Below, piece by piece: positions 12,990 through 24,000 of a stretch of 64,000 nucleotides of DNA (position 1 is its first letter; the number at the start of each line of letters is the position of its first letter). The position numbers were made by a program, and so were the translations under genes. Origin of the DNA: Porphyra umbilicalis (Eukaryota > Rhodophyta > Bangiophyceae > Bangiales > Bangiaceae); contig KV918945.1 in the NCBI GenBank assembly GCA_002049455.2, positions 1 to 64,000 of the forward strand, written 5' to 3'. Below the pieces are notes generated by a model that worked only from the letters and a program-made list of their open reading frames with translations, was not told the DNA's origin and searched no databases.

Positions 12990-13811
12990 TCAGCTTCGAC
13001 GTGATCGAGCTCCGTGGGTCTGTTTTCTAGTCTGGTTTGATGCCGGAGGCTGCTGTGTTGCGGTGACCTGCATGTCTCGATTCGACGAGCTTCGTTCATC
13101 GAATTTCCCAATACTCTGCATGACAGTGCCGAATGGCAAACCTGCACGAAGCCCGCAGACGCCGGCGGGCTCGTCGGTCTTTCGAGCCCACGGACTGCGG
13201 ATACGGACCGCCAGGCCGTCGACTGCGCCGAGGACAAAGCACGCAAGCAGGTTATGCGGGAGGGCCTCAGAGAAGGACCTCGACAGACGCTCCCGACGCT
13301 CCTCCGTCTCTAGGTCCGACATCAAGTCGAGGTGCTCTTGGATGGCCGAGGTGACGCGTTTTACGATGTCGTTAAAAGTTGATACTTGTATCTAGTGAGA
13401 GGCCGTAATATCTAGGTAGGAACCGCCTGCAAAAAAACGCAGAGCCACTGCCACATGCGTCTTGGCGCCTGTTGCTCCGGCCGCTCCGCTGCCGCGCCCG
13501 TGTCGGCGCCGTGCTTGAATCTCGTTCCGCTCGAGACTCCTTAGTCGCACCTATAGTAGCTTCCTGAAGACAGGGTACGACGTCTGGTACTTGCGGTAAA
13601 AAAACGCACCCAGCGCAGCCACTTCGTCTGCCCAAATGAGGCGCTCATACGCCAAATCGCGCTCGCGAACCTGCACATGCAGGCCCAGCTTCGACCGCGT
13701 CAGTACAAGCGCCAAGACAACACATTGCTGTATCCGACGGCGCCGCTCAATTCGCGTGGCCGAGTCAGGGCGGCCGCCGAGGTGGGGGCGGGAGGGTGAA
13801 GACGACGCCAT
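12990..13811 (-). pseudogene. PIF/Harbinger (DDE_Tnp_4) transposase, broken
   Basis: A single minus-strand frame from an ATG at 13811 holds the N-terminal half of a Harbinger transposase. In order it has a basic region, a VALRFFAGGSYLDIT helix, STFNDIVKRV, and the first catalytic Asp in GAVDGLAVRIRSP with the following DEPAG. Two in-frame TAG codons interrupt it, one at 13551-13553 and one near 13394. The later DDE residues are not recognisable after about 13130. It is a truncated, dead copy, distinct from the one at 49600-50709. Confidence 0.75.
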
Positions 13812-16800
13812 AGCTGCGATGTCAGTGGTGGGAGACTTGCTGTGTTTGTGGCTGCTGGGAAGAGGTGGCAGAAAAAGCAGGCCGACGGCTGGGGCTGGCA
13901 AGTTGTGGGATTTGTTGAACAGTCTCTCAAGATTCAAACGTAACCAATCCACACAGCTCCCTGACCAACTGCCCCCAATGCCTGTCATTTGGTGCAGCTC
14001 AGTTTCACCGGATCGTCGGTACGACCGGTAAACAACGGTATGTCCGGTTCGTTCTGTTCTGGTGCGCGATATATTCCGCATACCGGTCTACCGACGATTT
14101 CGCCCGGTGCGGAACGACCCTGATTCGACAGCGGCGATGACCCTACCTGTGGACCACAGAGTCTGTACTTGCTCCATTTGCATATCATTCGTACTTGGGG
14201 TTCACGTCATATCAATTTATGATTGCTCCACCGTCGTCGTGACCACATCTTCTTCAGGAGGTCTGAGTCCGTGAGCAAATGATTTGGTCTCCGCGGAGAA
14301 GAAAAATGACCATGCCGCCGCACGCTGAGCACCCCGAAGCAGAGGCAATAAGACTGTGAGTATGCAAGAAAACAATCGTGTGTGCAATGAACATGTCGAC
14401 AGGCCGTTTCTCATGGGAAGTCGTCATCCAACACAGCCAGCACATGGCACGCGCATTGTTCCACGCGACGGTGCCCGGACCTCGAAGAAGTGACGTCGAC
14501 CGTCGCGTCGTCGTAGGAGGAGACTGCATGAGATGTCACACAGTACACTGAAAAAACTTCATCTACTTAGTACAAATGCATCCTCGATTCGCTCCGTCAA
14601 TGGCTTTACTGTCATCCCCCATGGCCCATCGACTTTCCCATCGATGTTCATCCGAAACCGCGGCAGACGCCCAGATCTTGCAACATCCCTTTCCCATCGA
14701 AAACGAGCCCTCAATGTCATAAACTCCGAACTCATCGGTCATGTGATCCTAGATGAGAAGCGACCGCGGATGGGTGCGACCACCTCCTCCTATGGTGCCG
14801 ACAGTGCGGCCCGTTTGGAAGCAATTGTGATATTCCTGTTGTAACGCCTGCGGTTTAATTCGTCAGAAAACCAACTGATATCGACGAATTCCGACACTGG
14901 ATCGGTAACTCGACGCAATTACTTGTAACTGGTTCCAGAACTGGTCACTCGCTGTCGTTGTGACTTGCGCAATCGATCGCAGCTATTGAGGCAGTCGCAG
15001 GACCCTACTGTGTACCCGGAGCCTCAATTCCCCACATCAATCGACTCTACCCGCCAGCTGGTGTTGAGATATACTTCACGGGTAGCCAAATCGTGTACGC
15101 TTGGTGACCTCTGGTACTATCATGCTGCACCTTAGTTAAGAACGTCCCAGAGCTGTCTGTTGGGTTTTCATCCGACCCATGGCGTCTGATTGGACTGCAC
15201 AGCTTTTGGAGAGGAGGGACGTTCAGGCCCGTTCCAAGTCTGCTTAAGCCCGTATGGCGCGCCACACACCATTGGCTCCGGGCTAGAATTGCCCTGCGAA
15301 AGGCATCAAACATAGGGTTGGATCCGACGCCCTTTTTTGGGGAGTGTCAGGAGCGCGGGACGGATAAGTAGCTTTACTCACGCCCATAAGGCAGCCAGAC
15401 CGCCCTTACGACGGCCTATAGCACGATTGTCTCTTCTGTGACGGGCATCAATTGATGCCCAAGGAGTCAATTTACGCCGGTTTTGGATGACCTCTGCTCG
15501 TCAAAATGCTCGTTGGATGGCAGTTTTGACATAAGAAATGAGTCCAGCTCTGCTTGTTTGATCTTGAGTCTTTAGGAGACGCTTTAGTTCCCAGCTATTT
15601 CTCTCCAAGAACGGTTGTAGCGCCAATATTTGTCGCGCCCCGTACTGACGCATGAGGTTTCATGTTTCTTCAGCCCATAGAAGCATGTAGGGACACCTGT
15701 TTGATAGAGGGAACTCGCCCACTCGCCGTGCGCAACTACCGCCCGGTGACACGGTCACCCAGGAAGACACCCAAAGGCTCGAAGAGGGAGTAGGGTCCCA
15801 CGAACGCAGTTGTTTTTTCTGCGGAAGCCGGGCCACGGGCGCCCCGCTGCCTCCTCTCACTATCTCAGCAAGCAGGCTGAAAAGGGCCCCGAACCCTACA
15901 CAGTAGCCACCCCAAGGGGAGATTCGGGAATCCATATCAGTGGACCCCTCTACTGCCAAGCATACAAATCAAGCAATGGATACAAAAATGCAAACGACCA
16001 ATAATCAATCAAGATCCCTGACAGCGAGGACAGAGCCACCGGATCAGTTCAGGGTGCGCCATGTCACCCGCGGCGATCGGTCCCACCACTGGTGTACGGT
16101 GCAGCCAGGGCGCGCGGCCCGGCGCCGCGTCATGCGACGTTGCTCTTTTCTTAGCCTGATCCGTCCCGGGCCGTCCCATCTGGTGTACCGAGCGCCGCCG
16201 CGTCAGGCCCCTTCCAATTTACCCGGGAACGGGTAACTGGATAGAGTAGCATGGGGATCTTACCCCGCGCGGCAGGGCAGATCCGGTGCCGCGCGTGCGC
16301 TTGCTTCTCCGCGTCGACCAGCACTGCCGTGCAGCATCAACTGGTAACAGCCGGGAGAGACAATCGCGTGCTGGCGATTGCAAGTGTGCGCATTCCCACC
16401 TTGTCTTGTGCGTCTGGTGCCTACAAGAGCCCCTGGGGGCCGAGAGGACCCCCACCTTATCTTGTCTCAGTAGTGCCCACGTGATCCCCTGAAGGCCTAG
16501 AGAACCCCCATCAGACCGAGCAGTCCCAGCACCCTCCTTATTTTCCAGAGGAGGTCCGGTTGGGGGGCGGGGGCGGGTGCAAGGCCAAGGTGGACCGGGA
16601 CGATGTCAAGGTGTCCCTGACCAAGGTTAAGATGTCCCGGGCCGAAGTCAAGGCGGAAGGGTCCAAGAACAATGCCACGCGGGAACAAAATCAGGGCATA
16701 CCAGGGCAAGGTCCCCATGTCGTCGGCCGCGTCCGAAGTGTGTGCGACGGTCGGTGTCGGCATCAACGTTGAGGAGGTGGACGTCCCTCACCAGAGCATG

Positions 16801-17249
16801 TACTACCGGCGGTGTGATCCCAGGCGGGGCCTTGCCGGCTATTTGGTCCTCTTGTGAATCAGGTGACGGGATCCTAACCGCGGCCGAGTCGGCATAACTC
16901 TTCCGGGTGGCTACCTTCGCGCTCTTGGCCCCACCGGTCAAGTCAGGTATGTGCATTCGGCGTCTCGAAGTCGCCTGGGTACTTGTCGTGTCGGCCAGCG
17001 GTCAGTTCGTATGTGTCACAAGTCGCCTTGCGTCGGTGGGGACTTCCCCGTGGCAGCAAGATGCCGCGTCAGAACAAGCGTGACGCCGCCAGAGAAGTGC
17101 TCCACTCGTCGACCCAGCCATCTGACGGCTCCATCTGGACCAGGGACCCGGACAAGCGCGGGGAAACGTTTTGTCACGAAGACGAGCACCGCCGGAGAAA
17201 GGCCCTTCTCGCCTTCGCTCGTCGGCTGTCGTCGTCCGTCACGTACGGC
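13812..17249. other. no recognisable gene
   Basis: Only short overlapping open frames. From 16550 to 16680 a CCAAGGT-rich purine-biased repeat gives Gly/Pro/Leu-rich chance frames. Sequence just left of 17250 may include degraded gypsy-type material continuing from the next feature, but I cannot align it to a domain. Confidence 0.4.
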
Positions 17250-18395
17250 ATCTACACCTCCTCGACCGTTCGCGCGTTCAGGCGCCGGTAGTCAACAGAA
17301 AACCGGAAATGGCCACCAGGCTTGGGGACCACTACGATGAGGAAGTCCATTCCGCGTCTGACGGCTCGATGACGCTGAGCTCCAGCATCGTGCTGACCTG
17401 CTTATCGATCTCTTCACGCCGGTGCGGCCCCGCCCGGTGCGGTGCCGAATAAACGGGCTTAGCATTTGGCTGGAGCTGGATGCGTTTCGTTGTCGCCTTG
17501 AGCTTACCCAGGCGGCCCGACCCCATTCCCTTGAGATCGTCCAAGACGTGCCGTACGTTTCCATGCAACGCCTCTGGTAATTCGTCTTAGTTCACCTCCG
17601 GGGTCTCTGGTTCCTCGGTCGGCGGCGCCAGTGGCACCTCGGGCGCTGCCCCTGCCTGAGCGGAAAGGGCTTCCTCATCCAGCCCCTCTCACGATTCTCG
17701 CTCCTGTTGTAATGACAGGAAGGCTTCTTGGGACAGAGGATGGGCCTCACCAGTGTATGGCTCCGGCACCCCGACCAGGGTACCCTTGGTGAATGTCTTC
17801 GTCGTCCGGCAGAGGTTGGTCAACTGCATTGAGAAGGGCTCCTGGCGCTGGACCTTCTTGTGGTAGCCGTGTGCCGGGTGCAACCCGTGCTTTGCCATCA
17901 TCTCGGCCCGGCTCTTGTTTAGTCAACGCTGGGTTGGTCGCGTGACGACCTTAGCCGGCCTCTGGGATCCCGGGCGCAGGACCGAGAGACCCGCGAGTGT
18001 CATCTCTTTAGGTCGTGTTCGGGTCTTGCCCGGTTTCTTGTACTGCCGTCCCCTGGCGCCGAGGTAATCGCCCAGGATGAGCGACACTGCGTTCGTGGTC
18101 CAGGCAATCTGGCTGTTATGAGGCAGGATGGCCTTCGTGTACTCGCGCTGGAAGTCGCACCTGCCGATTACGGGTACCGAGAGCCGGATAACAACAATAA
18201 ACGGAAAATGCATACGTTTGTCTCGTACATGCAGGGTTATAGGGAGCCGAGCAAGGGCCGTGACTGACTGCGCCGCAGCATCCACGATCCTGGTCTCGGC
18301 TGGCGCACGCCACGCATGCTGACGCAAGTCCTTGGGAAGGATGTCCTCCCAGACCACAGTGGGTCCGGCTCCGGTGTCGACCAGGGGCTTTCATG
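17250..18395 (-). pseudogene. Ty3/gypsy protease-RT fragment, broken
   Basis: On the minus strand one frame runs from about 18395 to 17330. It begins with an aspartic-protease active site (LVDTGAGPTVVWEDI) and continues through a retropepsin-like body (IGRCDFQREYTKAILP). It ends with the start of a gypsy reverse transcriptase (KPVYSAPHRAGPHRREEIDK, then MLELSVIEPSDAEW). A frameshift near 17330 moves the next RT block (PKPGGHFRFSVDYRRLNAR) to another frame. Three in-frame stops (near 17925, 17689 and 17587) also break it. Neither LTR is present. The 5' side stops abruptly at 18382, where a hAT-like terminus begins. Confidence 0.8.
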
Positions 18396-18640
18396 AACAA
18401 ATGGCACTATGATGTTATTGATAGGTATACTCGGATCTATTCACATCCGAAAACAACGAGGCCGATTTTACGTACTCTTATGGTGCTCTTCTATAATGTG
18501 GCCACGCGAACTTGCGCATGTTTTTTGACGGTCAGATGTTAACCACTAAGTCTCGGAGGCGACACGCTGTCTCGAAGCTATTGTCAGCCAATGGGAGCAC
18601 TGACCATTGAGAACACTGACATGCTAGGTTCTCTTTGACA
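18382..18640. mobile_element. possible hAT-type MITE remnant
   Basis: The gypsy protease is cut off exactly where CAGGGGCTTTCATG begins. This resembles the ends of the two hAT-type MITEs at 53568 and 57890 (CAGGGGTTGTC, CAGGGGCTTCC). Downstream there are CGGATCT and CATCCGA motifs like the subterminal repeats of the 53568 MITE. I could not find the opposite terminus or a target-site duplication, so the right boundary is arbitrary. Confidence 0.3.
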
Positions 18641-19130
18641 CCGTGAATACCTATGAATTTTGCAGCTCGTCAGGCAACGCCATGCATCCTCTTCCTTCCC
18701 CTGCCGCAACGCGAATGGACACGAGCAGGCGGCCGAGATCCTATAGCTACCGTCCCAAGGAGTCAGACAACCGCCACCCCCAGAAAAGAGCCCTTCTGAC
18801 CGACGTTCACTTCAGTCCCGGGGTGATCTGGGTGTCGTCCTGGGGAGCCACTGAGGAAGGTCCCCCCCTCAGAGGCCAACCAGGCAGGTGCGGTCTCAAC
18901 TGAGACCATCGGGCAAAATCGTCCATCTCGCCGCAGTGGCTATTTGGCCACAGTGGCCACAACTCGCTGTCAGAAGACGGGTGGTCGGCGGCGAGGATGC
19001 TACCAGATGGTCGTCCAACCAGCACCAGGCTCTTTCGTGCACACCATGTCCTCGTCTACGTTTCTCTCTGCAGCTTCCCCTCACCTTCTCGCTGTACCTT
19101 CGACGTACTTCCACCCCCCCCCGTGCGTCA

Positions 19131-20515
19131 ATGGGGAGGTGCTCGATCTGCCTTTACTTGGGCCCACCCGATAGCCCTCAGCACAATGCGCGAACGTTCT
19201 CACGCTATCATGCTCAGTGCCGGAGGACACTGCGCGACGACAACCCACTGTACGAGCCGGGCCAATGCGTCGAGGCAGTTTGCATGCACAAGGCGTTTTG
19301 CACTTTTTGTGGTAAGACCGGTCACCTGTTCGGGACGCAGACCCTCAACGCCACGCGCTTTAGGATTCACAAGAAGGGCGTCATCGTGCGAAAGAAAAAC
19401 CGGGCCCCGCTGACTACTGACCACTTCATGTGCTGCCTCATGACCGATGCTGCGATCGCCAACCTGATGAAGAACACGGAGAGCGAGGCGGCTGCCAAGG
19501 GCATCGACGCCCGCGAGCGCCTTGTTTCAACCGCTCGGCTTTTGGACAATGTCAACGCCGGCGGCGTCGCTTTGGACGAAGCGATCCGCCTTTTGGAGCA
19601 CAGGAACACCGTAGCGGCCCTGCTCAGCGACAAAAAAAGAACTTCTTTTTAAATTTGTCCAAGAGGGCCCACTTGGGAGCAGTTGAGGCCTCTCGCATGG
19701 CCGCCGAGGCCACCGAAAGCAGCCTGGACGAGCAGACGAGCGGTGATGAGGGCAACTATGAGGCCGCTGGGGAGAAGCCGGCGACATTCAAGGACGCGCG
19801 TGACAATTGGTAGAAGAAGCTAAAGGCCATCTCAGCCATTGAGAAAGCGCGCAAGAACCGGACGGATCGTTACGCCCATGCCATCTACCTGGGACGTGCC
19901 CGCAATTGGGCGCTACGGCCGAGACAGCCCCGTTTGGAAAAGGGCACTGCCGCAAAAGGGAGTACTCCAGCGGCGCCTTTGGGGTCTGGGGTCGATGGTG
20001 TTATCGACATAGATGGCACTTCCTCCCGAGTCTATCATTTTGCGTGGCCGGCTGGCGCGCGCGGGGCATTCGCTACCCCTCTACCTGCCTTGTTCTCCCC
20101 TACCCTTGCGGCAAATCCTCCCGCCAAGATTGCGCACATGATGCTTGAGAACATGTGCCAGTGTGCGATGGGCGTCGTTGACGAGGAGCTGGGGATAATG
20201 GTCATCACGGGTGCTGTGAAGAGCCAGGCGTGTGGCTACACGCTCGCGGGTTGGACGCTTTCGGCCGCTCAGGTTTCTGAGTGGCTGTGCGCCGCAATGC
20301 CTGGCACGATGCAGGCGTCAACGTTGACTCCGATGGCTCGGGCGGGGGCCACAGTCGTCGATCATGCGGCTACCGCTGCGGGAACGGCGGCTGGAATCAA
20401 GACCTCAGCACAGTGCCCGCCGGCGTCTGTTCTGGGTGAAGAGGGTGCGCGACCGGAGGGACCACAGTCTTGTGAGTCTAGATGTAGCATCGCACTACTC
20501 GTGTGCCTTGTGTGA
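19131..20515 (+). pseudogene. unknown Cys/His-rich protein with frameshift and stop
   Basis: The frame starts at ATG 19131 and its first 70 residues are rich in Cys/His pairs (CSICLYLGP, then CMHKAFCTFCGKTGHLFG), suggesting a zinc-binding region. The frame ends at 19652 just after A- and T-homopolymers. A second frame carries on across it, with an acidic linker and then a hydrophobic, ordered C-terminal part (MCQCAMGVVDEELGIMVI). That frame has a TAG at 19811 and ends at 20515. A homopolymer indel, natural or from sequencing, would join the two. I do not recognise the family. The Copia nest begins 178 bp downstream. Confidence 0.45.
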
Positions 20516-20693
20516 GAGACAATGCCAGTCAAGTCGCCATAGGCCTTTGTGTACGACAGCTTGTTCTTTCCTACCGAATCGCGTGCAGTCGCCCCTGTTG
20601 CAGCATCGCCCGTCAACAAATCGAGAGAGACCAAACGTTCGGCCATGAGCTCAAGGACGGCGGCGCCGGAAAGTGGGAGGGGAGGCCGAGGCA

Positions 20694-21111
20694 TGTTGAA
20701 ACGCAGTGGGGATAGGGGTTGGGGGACCACGGTGAAGTGGTTGGGTGGCTTGAGCTTGTGTGTGTGTGTGCGAACGTGCTTTTTTGGTTGTCCTAAGGTT
20801 CGGCCGCCTCTCCCAACCGAGGGCACCTCTCAAATAGTCCCCACCGGCCCAAGTGCTCCCCCCTCTCGCACCCACACCGACGCCCACGCCCTCGCACCAA
20901 ATCGAATCACTCACCAAATCAAAAGCCACTAGAGCAAAGCGAAGATCAAATCCAAAACATGCCAAAAGTAACGCCCCAAGATCACCCAACACAAATGTGT
21001 GCAACTTGACCACGTCTTGCAAATGTACCATGTGGGGTACCATAAGGGTCACCGACCATCATCCATCCGCGAACCGCCAGTGGAGCCGGCGACGAGCATC
21101 ACATTCCAACA
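20694..21111 (-). repeat. 3' LTR of Z
   Basis: A 418-bp LTR (TGTTGGAATG...TTTCAACA in minus orientation). It is followed on the inner side by a polypurine tract (AAGCAAGGAGGAG in minus sense), which marks it as a 3' LTR. Confidence 0.95.
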
Positions 21112-21146
21112 CTCCTCCTTGCTTGTTGCCGCGGCGGTTCTTGTTT

Positions 21147-23547
21147 TCAGCAAAGCCCCATGGCCTCGACATGCTTGTCGTGCTTGGTCTTGCCGAGCTC
21201 CTTCGTCATCGGGTCCGCCACCATGTCGTCCGTTGCACAATGCTCCAATGTCACCTTGTCCGTCGTGATGGCCTCGCGCACAAAGTGGTAGCGAATGTCG
21301 ATGTGCTTGGTGCGCTTGTGCTCGACGGGGTTCTTGGAGAAGTCAATGCACCCGCTGTTGTCGACCTTGATGTTGATCGGCCCGCCCGAGATCGCTGTCC
21401 GCAGCCCTTAAGTTGCCACGCTTTGCACGAGCTTGTCAAGCCAAACAGCTTCCTTGCTGGCCTCACATAGAGCCATGTACTCAGCTTCCATCGTCGACAG
21501 CGCCACCGTCTTCCGCAACTTAGAACCCCAGCTGACGGCTGCTCCGCCAAAGATGAAGGTGAAGCCCGTTGTAGAACGTCGCGTCTCGTGGTCACCCGCC
21601 CAGTCGGCATCACTAAAGCCTTGTAGAACACAGGAAGAGTTCTTGTCGAAGACCAGCCCCTTGTCCATCGAACCCTTGACGTACCGTAGAACGCGCTTGA
21701 TCGCCGCCCAATGCTCCTTGCCGTAGCACGAAACAAACCGACTCAGCTTCCCGATAGCGAAGGCGAGGTCAGGACGTGTCCCGACCATCAGGTACATCAG
21801 ACTGCCGACAGCTTCGCGGTAGGGCAGCGTGTCGTCGCTCTCGTCGGCCTTGACCAGCTGCAGGCCCACCTCCAGCGGCGTTCCGATCGGGTTGCACTCC
21901 GCCATCCCGAACTTCTCCAGCACTTGCGCCGCGTACGTGCCCTGCGACAGCTTGAGGGTGCCCAACGCCTTGTCACGCCTAATCTCTAGCCCGAGGATGA
22001 CCTTCGCCTCGCCTAGGTCCTTCATCTCAAAACGCTTGTGCAGAGCGTCCTTAATCTTGTAGATCGCCGCCAGGCTTGATGCCACCAACAGAAGATCGTC
22101 GACGTACACCAGGACGATGATGATTTCGCCGTCATCCATAAGGAGGTAGAGGCATGCATCCGCGTCAATTGTTGTCAAACCCCTGCGACTTGAGGAAGTC
22201 GTCGAGCTTGGCGTACCACATCTTCGGAGCTTGCTTCAGCCCATACAGCGCTTGGAGGAGACGACACACCTTGTCAGGATACGTCGGATCGACATGGCCG
22301 TCTGGCTGCTCCATATAGACCTCCTCGTCAAGGTCGCCGTTGAGGAATGCCGTCTTGACGTCCATCTGATGTAGCTCCCACCCGTTCGCCGCCGTCATCG
22401 CCAGGATGCATCGAATGGTGGTAAACTTGGCCACCGGCGCGAACGTCTCGTTGAAGTCGAGCCCCTTGATGTGCCGGCTCCCCATGAAGCACAGGCGCGC
22501 CTTGTGCCGCGTCGTGTTGCTCTTGTTCTTGTCAACCTCGTTCTTGACCTTGTAAACCCACTTGCCCTTCAGCACGCGTCGACTGGCCGGGCGATGCGTC
22601 AAGCGCCAAGTCTTGTTCTTGCGGATGGCCTCTATCTCCTCGTCCATGGCAATCAGCCACTTAGCCGATTCGTGCCCTTGAACGGCTTGCACGTACGTCG
22701 TGGGCGCCTCGTGAGCAACCAGGCTCACCGGGCGCCAGTACTCGACAGGTGGTCGCCGCGCTCTGCCGCTCCGACGCAGCGTGTCTTGAGAGCCGCCACT
22801 ACCTTGATTGTCGTCCGCGGACTTGTCAGATCCATCGTCTTGCATGTCGTCCTTCTTGTCATTGTCAGCATCTACGTCTTCGCCGGCGCTTGCAGAACGT
22901 AAGCCCGTCTCGACTTCGACAACTTCGTCTTCGGGAAGCTCCTCCGCAACTTCTGCGACCTCGCTTACGTTCGTCTCGGCGAACACGACGCTTCGTGCCT
23001 TGACGACCTTGCCGTCGTCGAGGATGACCTTGTACGCCTTGCTGCCGTCGGGATAGCCTAGGAAGACGCCCTTCGCCGCCTTGTCGCCAAACTTGCCGTC
23101 GATGTGACTTTTGTGCAGCACCACCCAGCATGTCGACCCAAACACCCGCATGTGGCATACGTCGGGCTTCTTCCCGGTCCACAGCTCAAAAGGCGCCTTG
23201 CCGACGGGAAGCGCCCGGCTGGTGACGCGGTTCTTGATGTACACCGCCGTCTTGATGGCATCCGCCCAAAGATCCTGATCGACGTCCTTGTGTCGCATCA
23301 TGGTGCGAGCCATCTCCACGAGAACTCGGTTGAGCCGCTCAGCAACTCCGTTCTGCTGCGGCGTGTCAGGCACCGTGGTCTGGTGCGTTGTGCCGTTCTC
23401 ATCGTGAAGAGCCTTAAATGCGTTCGACACGTACTCGCCGCCATTGTTGGATCGCAGGATCTTGATTTTGGTTCCCGTGTGCAGCTGGGCCTTAGTCAGC
23501 CACTTCTTGTACTCTGAGACCAGATCGCCCTTCTTTTGCAGGAAGAC
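21147..23547 (-). pseudogene. Z: integrase C-part, RT and RNase H of Copia-A, broken
   Basis: This piece starts in mid integrase right after the M2 insertion site (GTCTT on the coding strand) and runs to the pol stop at 21147. It has the integrase PQQNGVAERLNR block with the catalytic Glu, RT motifs (GLDFNETFAPVAKFT, YGLKQAPKMWY, YVDDLLLVA) and RNase H (SDADWAGDHETRR). Three lesions are visible. The second integrase Asp is changed (SNNGGEY instead of SDNGGEY). A one-base insertion near 22172 shifts the frame before YVDD. A TAA at 21408 replaces the CAA that M2 and E carry at the same codon. The coding sequence is otherwise very close to those copies. Confidence 0.9.
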
Positions 23548-23965
23548 TGTTGAAACGCAGTGGAGATAGGGGTTGGGGGACCACGGTGAAGTGGTTGAGT
23601 GGCTTGAGCTTGTGTGTGTGTGTGCGAACGTGCTTTGTTGGTTGTCCTAAAGATCGCCCGCCTCTCCAAACCGAGAGCACCTCTAAAATAGTCCCCACCG
23701 GCCCAAGTGCTCCCCCCTCTCGCACCCACACCGACGCCCACGCCCTCGCACCAAATCGAATCACTCACCAAATCAAAAGCCACTAGAGCAAAGCGAAGAT
23801 CAAATCCAAAACATGCCAAAAGTAACGCCCCAAGATCACCCAACACAAATGTGTGCAACTTGACCACGTCTTGCAAATGTACCATGTGGGGTACCATAAG
23901 GGTCACCGACCATCGTCCAACCGCGAACCGCCAGTGGAGTCGGCGACGAGCATCACAGTCCAACA
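23548..23965 (-). repeat. 3' LTR of M2
   Basis: A 418-bp LTR of the GATCTTTAGG type, with the polypurine tract on its inner side. It abuts Z integrase sequence at AAGAC. Confidence 0.95.
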
Positions 23966-24000
23966 CTCCTCCTTGCTTGTTGCCGCGGCGGTTCTTGTTT

